In this document: positions 44,901-57,273 of the stretch, one piece after another
How positions within the stretch are numbered: the first letter of the stretch is position 1
Layout of the letters: the number at the start of each line of letters is the position of its first letter
NCBI RefSeq assembly: GCF_024362695.1
Contig: NC_065407.1
Location: 8,432,001-8,496,000 of the forward strand
Direction of reading: 5' to 3'
From: Pectinophora gossypiella
Taxonomy: Eukaryota > Arthropoda > Insecta > Lepidoptera > Gelechiidae
Length of the DNA stretch: 64,000 nt
Program-made: the position numbers and the translations under genes
The notes under the pieces: generated by a model
Told to the model about the DNA's origin: nothing
The model's database searches: none
The model's input: the letters and a program-made list of their open reading frames with translations, nothing else

Positions 44901-45490
44901 ATGCACAATTAATAAGTTATATTGGTACTTAATATTTATATTTTGTACTTAATATTTATATTTCGAATATATATTGAAAAATATTTTTGAATAATTTTAT
45001 TATAAAAACCATCTTTTTAATTTACTTAAGTACAGGTTTAAGTACAGTATTATTTGACACACCTACCTATATTTTATAAGTAATGTATGGACCTAAAATC
45101 AACGTGTTTAGGGTGTGTATATTTTTGATATTTCCGCCACCTTCGCCGCCTTCAATGTCTGTATCGAGATGCGGGCCTCGTGTCTACCGGGGGTGTTTGC
45201 TCTCAAATCAGTCGTTTAAATAAAACTGTATTTTCCTTTTTTCTTCGTCTCTCCGAATTCAATTCTCGACGCTCCGGGAAATACGTTTAGTGACGTTTAC
45301 TTTAGTCATTGTACATGTTATTTCAGCAGGTAATGGTGGAATAAAAATATCTGCTTTGAAAGTCAAAAGATTTTTCAGTAGACTTTTATTAGTTATTTGA
45401 AAAATCAGTCTTTATATTCAGATAGAAAAGTCAATGTTTTGTCATGTAACTCCATATTTTATAAATGGTTAGATATTTAATTAGCTACTA
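41946..45490. other. No gene recognised
   Basis: No SINE or LINE seen. Short frames such as 43607-43870 lack a convincing ATG or signal peptide. A G+C-richer patch at 44640-44760 has no recognised identity. Confidence 0.4.
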
Positions 45491-45599
45491 AGTGTGGTAT
45501 TAATAAATTAATCTCAGCTGATGCTGTCCTCAAGATCATGCTCAAGTCCCTGTTTTTATATAAACTGTCACATTGACATGATCTTATTAATACCAGCCT
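45491..45599. mobile_element. Palindromic MITE, copy 2 (right arm partly deleted)
   Basis: AGTGTGGTATTAATAAATTA ... CATGATCTTATTAATACCAG. Same family as 13445-13585 but missing the inner part of the right arm. Confidence 0.7.
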
Positions 45600-45603
45600 A
45601 AGT

Positions 45604-45900
45604 ACCGGCCTCCGTGGGGCAGTGGTTTGAGCGTTCGGCTCACGCTCTGGAGGCCCCGGATTCAAATGCCGGTGACATATCACGAAAATCAATTTGTGAT
45701 CACAAGTTTGGTTAGGATATTACAGTCTGATCACCAGATTGTCTGAAAGTAAGATCATCCGTGCTTCGGAAGGCACGTTAAGCTGTTGGTCCCGGTTACT
45801 ACTTACTGATGGAAATTAGTAGTCGTTACATGAGCCATGTGGGGGGCCTTTGGCGGTTCTATAGTAACCCCGACAACCCACACGATGGAAGAAGAAGAGC
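45604..45900 (+). repeat. tRNA-derived SINE, family B
   Basis: Near full length: GGCCTCCGTGGGGCAGTGG head, GATCATCCGTGCTTCGGAAG body, and CCCACACGATGGAAGAAGAA tail. It lies 5 bases after the MITE at 45491-45599. Confidence 0.75.
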
Positions 45901-46399
45901 CTAAGTACCTTGAAAGTGTTAGATATTCTTTCCGTTCCGTACATGGTGCGTAAATGATTCGTCTGATCCACCGTAATCCTCAGGCGATGGCTTGAGATTG
46001 TTAAGCTTCATTTGCAAGCTCTCAGATACAGGATTAACTTGTACTTGGCTCGCACTCGTTCGTTGTGGAGCTTACTGTATACACCCGTCATATTTTATGT
46101 AACTTTTACAAAATACCTAAGTATATTAATTGTAATAATGTATATAATCCAATATGCTCCATATTTTTCTGGTTGACGAGATCTCTTTACCTGAGGCTGT
46201 CAGGTGGGCTGGGCTGAAGTGTCCGGTCCAATTAAAAATATATAGTACACAAGTTTTGCATTTTCTTTCAGAAACTAATGATGTATTCGTTTGGGTTGAG
46301 GAGTTGACAACCCATCAACATTGTGTTCATCATATCCATCCTCAAGACTGGCTGCGGGTTGTCTTATTGATGACTTGTCTTGTCTTGTACCTAAGTTAA

Positions 46400-46530
46400 C
46401 CTAACTTGTACTGGGTTAGTTTCCACTTCGCGGGTTGGAAGGTCAGACAGGCAGTCGCTTCTGTAAAAAAATAGACTTGTCAAATCTTCAGGTTAGAATA
46501 ATGCTAGGGAGATGATGGTGATAGATAGAA
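46400..46530 (+). repeat. SINE family A body fragment
   Basis: GGTCAGACAGGCAGTCGCTT, then TCAAATCTTCAGGTTAGAAT, and AATGCTAGGGAGATGATGGT. The tRNA-like head is missing. Confidence 0.55.
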
Positions 46531-49500
46531 ATTAAAACCATTTTTGTCCAATGCAGAGTCAGCTTACGATTGCAAACAGATCGCGTCGCGCCGTGGGAAC
46601 ATACATGCTATTCAAGTCATCAATTGATTTGATATCACACGAATCGCATCGCGTCGTCGGGGACCTGCCTTAGATATAAATGTATAATATAGGTAAACAA
46701 TATAAACACTCTTAAAGTAATCGAGGGATGTTTATTTGTTAAGGATATTATCGGGTACATCAATTACAGTGTAGTCAAGGATAATTATAATTTCCTGTTA
46801 CGATGGAGCTGTAAATATTATGGTGTAATATTTCTTATCCGGAGCTTTAAGGCACTCGTTCACTTAAAGCAGAGCTATAATGTTAAGATGATGATAATCA
46901 CCGTAACGTAGTAACTGATTTTTAAAAAGTTTTTTTGAACAACTTATTTTTTACTTTATTTATTTAAGGACAACTTACAAGCAAAACACACAAGCACATT
47001 GTACATGCAAAGTTACAAGCAGAACGGAATTAAGACCTAGTTCAATTACAAGTTGTCACAGCATGCAGAACTTCTATGAAAGTAGTATCTCTATGATGTA
47101 TATGGTTATTTTTATATATATGCTTTATATATAGAACATTAAGAGAAACATCAGTTTTTATAGTTAGTTATTTTAGTGCCATTTTTCCTTCAAATCAGAC
47201 GCGAGGTAATCCATGTCGGAATAATATATTGTATAGCTTCGCTTTGTAACTGACGTCTTTCCTTAGTGACTTAATAAAGTTTGTGTTAAATAATGTTTTT
47301 CATCTCCTGTTGTCGACGAAACAAATTGCTTCATTTTTGGCCCGGAGCATTAACGCCTGAATTTATCACCTGCGTATGCTATGTCACTTACCCTCCTATA
47401 ATTTTTACTTACCTTGTTTCAAAGTGTGCTTTAAAATTCACATCTAATTCAGGTACATTTACTTCAAAGTAGGAGCACAATAAATTCTGTTTTTTTCTCT
47501 CAGATTTTGAATATTTTTTTTGATACGTTGAAGTGGCTGTACTTAAACACATTTTACGTTTTAGTCTGATACCCGAAATATACTTAAGTAATTGATAAAG
47601 TACTCTGGCTAAAAAATATTTATTTATTTCTTATCTAAAGTATTCAATACACGTAGCCATTACATGTACCGACCTATAGCGATATATGTGAACAATACCT
47701 ATATACTTATTTATATAATAATTAAACTTCGTAATCTGTTTAATATATATATACGTATAACATAAAAACAAATTTCTTTTCTTTATAAATAACAGTCTAA
47801 AAATTATTAAGATACTTAAATAAAACATAACTAACTAATTACTGCAAGATGCCAACTGCAATTGAATACAGATTGACAGTCGCAACCTATGAGACAAGAA
47901 GCCTAACTATTTTCAGTAAAAAAAATATGCTGGAAGTGAAATTTCCAGTTACGTATGTACTGCATCATGCAGTTTGTCTTAATACAATGTGTGTTCGTCT
48001 ACGTCGTAGCCGCAAACTTTGCGGTCTTCACTACGACTCGTAGCGACTACGTAAATGTGCAATACATTAACATAGCAGCTACAAGTCGTAGTAAAATGGT
48101 TAAGAATATATTTGTATGCATGGTTTTGTTATACGACATAAAATAATCACACTATGAAGTAAACACTTTGAAAGATATAAGTACTACAACAAATAATGTA
48201 TTTTTTTGATTTCGTGCAGTTTAGAACATTTGTCATACGAATATTCACGCAGCGTTCATACTTCATAGATTAATATTAGTTAGATAGGTCCATAAACTAT
48301 TAACACGTTGTCAGCCGGATGAAGATATGTATGTGTCGTATCCGATATGATTTCACCCCGGTACCGCGTGATACGGTTCCCAGTGTGGTCTCGCCCAAAG
48401 ATAATTAACACGTTTCTTTTCCGTCCCTAACAAAACTTTATTAATACCACCACGGCTTAGGCTTTGAAAGTAACAAACTTTTCTAATGAAGTCCCCACGC
48501 GGAATAACTATGGGGTACTTTTAATTTGTTTATTTTGCAAAGACCAAATTAAAAAGACCATCCTCAAAGGTTTGCGTGGAAAAAGAAATGTTTGTGGACT
48601 TTGAAACTTTTTGAATGATGGAGTTATACTTGTTATCTTTTATATTTATATGAATTGTTATTTATTATAGATTTTATGATTATGCAATTAAAATTCAATA
48701 ATTTACAATTATATATATACTTAATTCAAATTAAACATACAAATAAATTAAATAAAAGTGATAATGTGACATAAAAATATCAAACGAGACAATGAGAGTA
48801 AGGGTTGTACGAACAAGCTTAACAGACTAATGTTGTTGCTTAGCATGCAGATTAATGTTTTAAGATGCAGAACAAGACAGTAGTTGAGACTACGCATCGA
48901 GATAGCGGAGATAATCCGAAACATAGCGCGTATTCTATTCATGTCAGACATTTCAGATGTCAAGCAGGCGGGGTGTCAAAATCTGAGCAAATGTATTTAT
49001 GCAAATTACCAACTCCATTAACATCGGGCCCCCGAGACCCGAGCTGCACGTGTTTATTGTATAAATAACTTAACACGTCTTAGCGCACATCCTTACATCA
49101 AATATGTAGCGTTTGGACTGTAATCTTGTGTCAGATTGTCCTTGTAACATATTATGCGTCAGTGATCTTTCACGGAATCAGATGTTCTATCCTGTGAGCT
49201 GTGAGGTGGATAACCAACCTCAGCAACCGTAGTGTCAGGGTGTTATTGAGCCGCCTTTTTTGTTATGACGTATTGTAGATTTTTTGCATATCCGGAACAT
49301 TATCATTTGTTTTCTACGATTACTTATATAAATTCGCCAAGTAAACAGTGGGAATCAAAAGTTCGACAAAGCAATAGGAACTATAGACAATATTAAAGAA
49401 AGTAAGAAACAAAAAGAAACGTTTAATATATAGGGACACCGCAGTAACAAATATAAAACAAAACACGGAATAACATAACTTACAATCAAAACACGCAATA

Positions 49501-52500
49501 AAAACAACTTGCACAAGATGGTACAAATAAATAGACAGTAAACATTAAGGGAAATTGTAATTGAGTGTATGGACTGGTCAACAATGGCGGTTCTTTATAA
49601 AAGGCTCTCACTCAGAATAAGTCGCGGCGAGCCACGACCCTGGTATTAGTGGGAACTGCATATCCCAACAGTTTTGTTGACAGAAATTTTAGACAGAACT
49701 ATTGATTGACAAAACTAATGAGACAAAAAATCTTTGTAGAAAAGTAGAAAGGTATTTATCGTACTCCGAGTATAAATGAAAGGTATTTTTATGTACCGGG
49801 GCATAGTGATATATCTTCTCCATTTATTGGAAGGATACAATACACAAGTGGTAGACCGAGCTAGCCGGGTCTCAGAAATGTCAGGCATTGCTACTGCCAA
49901 GTGGGATTACTCCCGGCGGCCGCAAGTATGCGTGCAATGTAAATTTGATACCTGGAGTGACGCGGACGGGCGGACACAGCCCTCCGTCAATGCGAATTAT
50001 GCCACGAATCTCTGCCTGCTGTTTTGACGAACTAAAATAAGACAGTTTTACAACATAATATTGCGTCAATGTAGGCCACAACTTATAACGAATTTTATCG
50101 AAATCTCACGTTTATTATGACGACATCAGATGTCATTTACTTACTAATATTATAAGTTCGCTATAAACTTAAGTACTAAAAGAAATCCATTCATGAACCA
50201 ATTTAAGGTAGACCGACGTTGTACATACGCCCAGTTTGTGTGGAGCGAATGGCTAGAGTTGGACAGTTCTCTCCACATTACGAAGCTTTATGTCTTCACA
50301 AAATGGAGTACGTGACTTCAATGTCTCACTTACGGTTGTTACGTCCTGTGTCCTTGTGATTTGTTGACTCCCCGCAAACTTGGGAACTTTCTCTTTTACC
50401 TTCCTCCTACTTGAAGAATTATAAGCACTAAAATGTTTCATTGTCGGGACGTAAAACTTTAGATTTTTGGAATCGTTTTAAGACTTTTTACCGAGCGTCC
50501 CAAACACAATTCTACTTTAACTCTTAAGTCAATCTTAGATGTTAGTTCAGGATCTTTGGCAGCGGGGTCCCAGGAGGCGATGGAAGGTGAGAAGGCGTGT
50601 GACCGAAGCCCGTTTGGCTGAGACGTGATACTTTTGTTAAACTCCCCATTGACTCGAGACCTATGAAACTGGCGAGCGTGTCATTGCTATTATCGCGAGA
50701 TGTTGCCTCGGTTACATTGCTTCTTTGTGCCAACGATCTCTATCTTAGTTGAAATGCTTATAGAAAAAATAAAAATAATTTCAATCAATGCTACAAGTAC
50801 TACTACAAGGGGTACATTGGCAAGTATGATGACATTGACACGTGACATTTCCGATCTTCAATAGTCACATTCCTCACCGACCCGTAACTGAACGGACTAG
50901 TTAAAGGTTTAAAAAAACGTGTGCGAGTAAATGTATTATAACGATCAACAACACTAATCGTAAGCATTTTTTCCTCACTGACTGAACAGAAAATAATTGT
51001 TTCCGAAATACACCATATATTTAGGTACGCTTTTTATCGAATGAAACTCTTTGTATGTTCCATCAACCTTGCTTCTGCATTTGTAAATTGCGGCGCAAAA
51101 GGGAATGTAATACAAGGTGCAAGTTGCATCGGCGGGTGCAATCCGCAAAGCCGGAACGATTGTGAGGATTTATCAATATGGGCAGGAGATTCGCCTTCCC
51201 ACTGGAATACCTTAGTAGTCGGACCAATCGGGGATTTGTGGGGATATTTGTTTTTATTCCACCACCAACCGTATTTGCATACGTTATTTTTGCAGATAGC
51301 AAATAGGAAGTAGGTAAAAAGCAGACAACAAAACTAGTAAGTAATAAAATAATTACTTACGTATTCATATAATTATTATATTACGTATGAATGTTATTAT
51401 TGTTAATTATTTTGAGAGTTTAAATCTTTCTTTTAGTTGTAACAAATGATCCGTACGTTACATTATTCACACAAATCAAGCTTAACAAAATCGCGAACAG
51501 ACCAGAATTTCAAGTTGGCTCGGGTAAGAAGTGACTCGCGCTCGGATTTTTACGATACGCTGAATTTACAATCGCCTACGAAAGCACACTGTCTCGAACA
51601 ATCCCTTTGTTTGTTCTATTCAAATCCAATGCTAATACTTTCACAGAATCAAAGCGGACGGATGTTCTTTGCGTAAAAAGGAAATTTGAATGAATAAAAA
51701 TGGGACCGTCTCTAGCACTCACGTCAAACATGGTCCCCGCCGTGGTCAACGATTCAATTTTAGAGTCATACTGTGAAACAAGATGAAGCAACGACGAGTG
51801 TACTCGTGTAGTTAATGTGGACTTGTATGAGTTCGGAAGACAACCGCATTAGTGGCCCACTAATGGCGCGGCTGCCCTAAAGTTGGCAACTTGCGGAATC
51901 TATCGGCGGCCGCGCCACTTCTTTACGAGCTACCATTATCATCGCTTTTGCGTTTTCCGATAAAACGTGCTTGCCCTACTTTCGACAGCCGCCTCCACCA
52001 AGTTTAAAGAGCCTATAAAATCTATTATATTCAATTTTTGCTATTATCGCTAAAGATAATTTGTTTTATATTGATTTGTAATTTTTTGACTCCGTTTCAT
52101 AGGTTGAAAGGGGCATTATCCATTTACTAAACAGTTCATAAACAAAAACAGAACTAAACCACGAACTTTCCACTTAACTTCTCAGAAGTGTTGGCTTCCT
52201 GTTTTTAAAACTCCGTTGCTTTTTTGCACGAAGGAAGAAAGCGCTTTACGGTTGTAAGTTCAAAATAGCTTTTAACACTCTAACGCGAACTTGTTTTTTT
52301 TGGTTGGTAATAGTTTCAGTGTTACATCTTTTGCACATTAAAATGTAATTAAGCTGGCTCATGTGTTGCGTTGAAAGAGAGTACGTACCGAACATATATT
52401 TCTATCTAGAGAAGAAAAGGTTTAAAATGTTCAGGTTTTAATAAACAAAGCAGCAGCGAGATGAAAAATGAGATCTCGGGTGAAGTGGGAACAAATATAT

Positions 52501-53274
52501 CTGTTGCTTGAAGGGCAGGACAGCACGGCAGACGGCGGGCGCCGGCTCCGGCGTGACAGCCGGTTGACATCCCTCCACTTCAGTTTATTGTCTTCAATCT
52601 TGCCTCGGCACTTTACGCTCGCATTCGCCGATAATATCTCTGTAAAAATTGTATTAGCTTTTACTGTCATATCCTTATGAAATTCTTCATTCTACTCCTC
52701 GATAAAATCTTTACCATCGACATCAGAATACCTCGTTGAAATTGAAATGTAATTTATATTTTAATTCCACCTAATGACATTATGGAGCAAGGGAAATGAT
52801 TTCTTCAACTCCGATATAAAAAGTCTTGTAGGAACATCGGAGCGATTTCCTTCGCTGCCGGCCAATTGAGCCTGAGTGAACACGCTTGTGCATTTTATTC
52901 ATATTTTATATCTCATACTTTTAGAACAATGAGAAAAGGAGATTTGTGAACTTTAGCAAAGTAGAAATTTATTTAGCTGCAGGGGGTCTTTTGATATGCT
53001 TTGTTTAAAGATTTACAGGTTAACATGTATTATTGCGATTTATTATGTAAATCGTACGCCCGGACGGACTTACTTTCACCATAAGGGTTCCTTTATAATT
53101 TATTGGTACGAAACTCTAAAAAGATATACTTATGTGGCTGCAATAGCAAATTTTCGTAATTCATACACAAGAAATTAAACATATTTATTGGAATATTGTT
53201 TGAAGTAAGTATGTAGGCTATTGTACAGCCATTAAGTAGATATTGTAATGGCTGACTAGACTGACTATAGCAGT
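46531..53274. other. No gene recognised
   Basis: Long AT-rich interval. One SINE family B 3' fragment lies on the minus strand at 49190-49262. The frames seen (for example 49776-50027 and 51041-51313) have no signal peptide or known motif. Possibly intron of a gene whose exons lie outside. Confidence 0.35.
49190..49262 (-). repeat. SINE family B 3' fragment
   Basis: GTGAGGTGGATAACCAACCT and GTGTCAGGGTGTTATTGAGC (on the + strand) match the inverse of the family B tail. Confidence 0.5.
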
Positions 53275-53626
53275 ATTGACCCGGTCAGATTATGATCACT
53301 ACCATCATCAAGGTACCCCTATACTAGACTCAGGTTGAATGAGTCAATTTGGGTAGGCAATTGTCTGTTTTAGGCAAACTACACAAGTTATTACGTATAC
53401 GTATTTGCTGACAGGGGATTTCTTATTAGTGTTTTCAACATGAAAATCTATATTTAGATTTGAATGATTATGATTTGTGTTATAATGTTGGTGCAGTTTA
53501 TATTTATATTTCGATATTCATTCTATTCCATCTATTTATTTTTAAATCAAAATTAAATATAGAAATAAAAATGAAATGAACGAATGAATGATTAATATTT
53601 AAATAAAATTAATGATTAATAATCTT

Positions 53627-53760
53627 CTTTCACCCTAAGGTTGCCTGGCAGAAATTGCTGTTTAGCAATAAGGCCGCCTATTGTGCTTATATTTTATTCG
53701 TATGTTTATGTCCTTTGTATATGTTGTTGTGCAATAAAGTATTATTGATTGATTGATTGA
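53627..53760 (+). mobile_element. LINE 3' end with poly(A)-like signal and TTGA tail
   Basis: AAGGTTGCCTGGCAGAAATT, then AGCAATAAGGCCGCCTATTG, then GTGCAATAAAGTATTATTGA and a (TTGA)n tail. This is a 3' UTR type very common in Lepidoptera genomes. The coding part is missing. Confidence 0.65.
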
Positions 53761-54161
53761 AATTATTTGGTCAATTGACTTTGAAAAACTCAGTCAGAAA
53801 TGTTCTTATAGTTTGAATAGGTATCTGCAGATAATGGTCGAGTATTGACCGGGTCAGGTCATGATCACCATAATATTCGCCTACAGCCACGTTATGCTAA
53901 TACACGTTTAAATATTCGTAAACTAATGAATATTTTATAGTAGGATCGGTGTGTTGTGTACATGCTCAAGACAGATATATTACGTACTAGCCATAATTAT
54001 TATATTGCGAATCAGAAAAAGTTATAGGTACTTACCCTAATCTTTTTTTGCACCATTTGGAGATAATTTGATTATTTCACATTTTTATATCTAATTTTGC
54101 AGAGATATACTACTATATTTCTATTATACTCTTTTTCATAACTTTATTTTTGTATCTTGTA

Positions 54162-55317
54162 GGGTAAGGTGGTGCAGGAGTGCGCACTTAAAGTTCAATT
54201 AGTTCTAAAAATAAAACAAAAGCAATTAGGAAAATCAACTCTATTAAATATTATACAGTAACTAATAGACTATTATTTGGAATATATTATTTTCATCTAT
54301 AATAATTATCTTTGGACGTATTTCAATTAAATCACAAAATGAGATTTGCGCACTCTTACACTCAGGTGTGTGTAAGAGTGCGCTATGAGACGGATAAGAG
54401 TGCGCAGTTTATTTGTCCACGCAAAAGGCACATGTAAGCTCCTACGCTTGTATACGCTGTACATTTTTCATGCCACCAGTTTTTGCATCCGGAGCACTCA
54501 ATACAGTCTTCATCAATAGGTTTTTTATATATTACGTCGCACCCTCCACATTTTCACTTTTTTATTTTGGGAGCATTCTTAGGCTTTTTAGGCGTCTTAA
54601 AATCTAATCGAGGCTTTTTTGGTTTTTTGTTCTACTTCTATCGGAAATGTAAGATCATATCTTCCTGATTTGGTTGCAATTGAAGTTCTGAGCAACCTCT
54701 TTCTTAAAGTAGATACCGCAATTCCAAGAGATTTAGCAACCGATCTCTTACTTCACCTCCATTGACGCATTTACGAGCTTCTTCTTTCTAATAACGAAAG
54801 TGGACAATTTTGTCGGTCAGTTTTCCTTTATCTTCTGGTAATGCTGCAAGTCAATAAAAATTGCATAAAAATTAGAAATCACTAAAATATCCACCGTAGT
54901 GTAAGAGTACGCACGCGCCATCTTACACACCCTCGTAGTGCGCACTCTTACATTTTTTCTCAAATCGCAGTAATGACTTTACTAGCACCATCTCTGCGCA
55001 GCGATTATAATTATTTCTTTCGAGCGGCAAGTTGACAGGTTAGGTTGTTTAATAATTGTAATCAAATACTTGTAATGGGTTGTTTTTTGAAACAATCACA
55101 CATTGAAATAGTTGATATTTAACATAAAAAGCATTAAAAAACTTCGAGCTTACCTGAGAGACACAGTTTTTACTCAATCGCGATTATTTTTGGGGAGTGT
55201 AAACCGGCATAGTAGGTGTTCAAAACATGATTGAAATTAGCAGCAAATATCTTTCAGTTTTTGCACAGAGCCATATGCGCACTCTTATCGCCTGCGCACT
55301 CTTGCACCACCTTACCC
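54162..55317 (-). mobile_element. Non-autonomous pogo-like (Tc1/mariner superfamily) transposon with transposase end remnants
   Basis: Terminal inverted repeats of about 25 bp (GGGTAAGGTGGTGCA, one mismatch, then GAGTGCGCA) are flanked by TA on both sides (54160-54161, 55318-55319), the superfamily target. About eight more copies of GCGCACTCTT, in both orientations, lie inside. On the minus strand a decayed N-terminal helix-turn-helix piece reads SKRSVAKSLGIAVSTLRKRL (near 54660-54760). A C-terminal zinc-finger piece, CGGCDVIYKKPIDEDCIECS then GCKNWWHEKC, is read near 54430-54525. The Lys/Pro linker KKPRLDFKTPKKPKNAPKIK lies between. The catalytic core that should lie between them is gone, and stops and frameshifts are present. 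Confidence 0.65.
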
Positions 55318-55319
55318 TA

Positions 55320-57126
55320 CTCCAGTTTATCTAGAAGTAAAACCTAATGTTATAACGAATTTTACATACTTACTAAACAAGTACGCTAAAAATAACTTCG
55401 CAAAATAATTGACCTTCAAAACTAAACCCCATTTTTGCTAAAAACCTCAACCGGCACTACGAAATGAAATGACTTAAGCCCTGCATGTGGGGTCACGTCA
55501 ATTATGCACTTACACAGCGGACAATGAGCAAAGCCTATCGCATGAATGTTGGGAACACCTGACGCGGTGTGACATGCGGATTCTCTTTGTGCTGCCACCA
55601 ACCTGTCTTCACAGGCATATTATGCTGTATGTACGTTGATACGACATATTATGCTGAATGTACGTATGCTATATAGCGCTCTATGTACAAAGATAGTTCC
55701 AGCTCTCCGTTACAGGGCGTATTATGTAGGTACATTAAGTTCGCAGAGGTAATCGGTTGGATGGTTGTCGTGTTGACATGATTGTAGCTGAATATGTTTG
55801 TCTTTTGTAAATGTTACCCTATAGGCGATAAGCTGGTAATCTTAACGCAACACGGCATATTAAAAGACTTTAAAACTAAGAGTGACTTCAAATTTTTTTA
55901 TAACGGCTGACGGATTAACCTTCAACGATAAGGATGAGTTCCTATTTGAAATAAATATATTAGAGTTGTTTTTGTAAACTTGTTGTATAATCAGTTTACA
56001 TTACAAATGTAAAATCAAGTCAATCACGTCCAAAAATCAAAGTGATACTCGGTACAATACAACTAACGTTAATTTCAGTTAATTTCCTATTAGATATACA
56101 AAGGGGGAATCAAAGTAAACAGCGCCTACACGTAAACGTGTAAAAGGCAGTATTAGCGACGAAGCTAAGAAACATAAAGGAGTCTGTCAGCGCGAGCAAG
56201 TTTACACTTAGTTAATTAAAAGATTACACACGAATGGGTAATTAACGGCGGATTTGTTCTCTCATCTGTTACGCAGTCTCATCGGCGGGTGTAAGTCCTT
56301 TGTAACGAACGCAATTTTACACGTAAACGTATAAGTACGCGATAAACAGATTTGCTTCACCCAAAATACCTTACAGGAAGATGACTTACAATCTCGATAA
56401 TAACAGTTCTTAAAACTGCTCAGCTTTGTACCGTATTCTTCAGTACAGTATTCTTCATATCAGGTGTCAAGCTAAATGTACCTCAACCTTTCTGAGTCTT
56501 ACTTTTTCTATGATATATTTTTCTACTAACTGGATTAAAAATTATTGTATCAAATAATTAATTAATGTGGTTTGAGTTACTGTAGATACGATATTACAAT
56601 AGATCAAAGGATTAAAAAATCAATAACGTAAAGAGCTGGAAAATTTCAATTGACCGCTTGTAAAAGGGATTCGGGTTTTGTTGGATTTTAATTTAAACTT
56701 GATTTGATTTTCATTCGATGGTTTATCTTTTGCTTAGAATGGATACGCGAGTTCCGCAGCGTCACATTGCTTTTTATGTAGAGTTGAATATCTATATTGT
56801 TTTTTTACTGATGGCGGTTCAGTTTCCTCAAGGGGTCGACTGAACGAATATAAATGAATCTTATATTTATGATACTTTTTTCGTGGCCTCTGCTATTGCT
56901 AGCATTTTATTGCTCGTGAAAGGGTACGAATTGTTTTGCTGACAGATTTACGAGGAAAGATTCGGCGTTTATTTTATCTTCTAGTGTTCTTTTCTTGACT
57001 TTGAGAGAAGTAACTTTGATTACGAGCGTGGTGGGTGTAAATGTTTCATACATTTTTGTTGAATCAATTTATCATCGGTTTGTTTTTCTTTCGTTTTGTT
57101 TAAAGTTAGGGGGAAGTTGTTTTGCG
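55320..57126. other. No gene recognised
   Basis: AT-rich. TATTATGCTGTATGTACG and TATTATGCTGAATGTACG are a small local direct repeat near 55.62-55.67 kb. The end of the interval has a T-rich tract ending in AG (near 57109), a possible acceptor for the ORF at 57127. Confidence 0.35.
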
Positions 57127-57273
57127 ATGCAAAATTATTGCTTTTTAATTATAGCTATAGTTGGTGGAGTGCTGTGTGAGGCACACGGGGCGTCGGGGTC
57201 GGGAGGGGGCGTGGGACGGGCGCTGAGAGGCTTGAAGGCTGCTAACTCGATAACAAGACAACAGCTTTCCTAA
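57127..57273 (+). CDS. Candidate short secreted peptide or signal-peptide exon (48 aa)
   Basis: From the internal ATG the frame encodes a good signal peptide, MQNYCFLIIAIVGGVLCEA, then a Gly/Ser/Ala-rich and basic tail (HGASGSGGGVGRALRGLKAA) to a TAA stop. A T-rich tract ending TTTAAAGTTAG precedes the ATG and could be an acceptor. TGT|GTGAGG near 57177 could be a donor that would make this a signal-peptide exon. The upstream in-frame reading to 56995 uses a non-ATG start and is ignored. Base composition shifts to GC-rich within the frame. No homologue recognised; a chance frame cannot be excluded. Confidence 0.3.
   Translation: MQNYCFLIIAIVGGVLCEAHGASGSGGGVGRALRGLKAANSITRQQLS

Noticed and set aside
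47849..48146. Overlapping short ORFs with GTCGTAG/CTACGAC motifs
   Set aside because: No signal peptide, splice support or family resemblance; probably chance frames over a small repeat.
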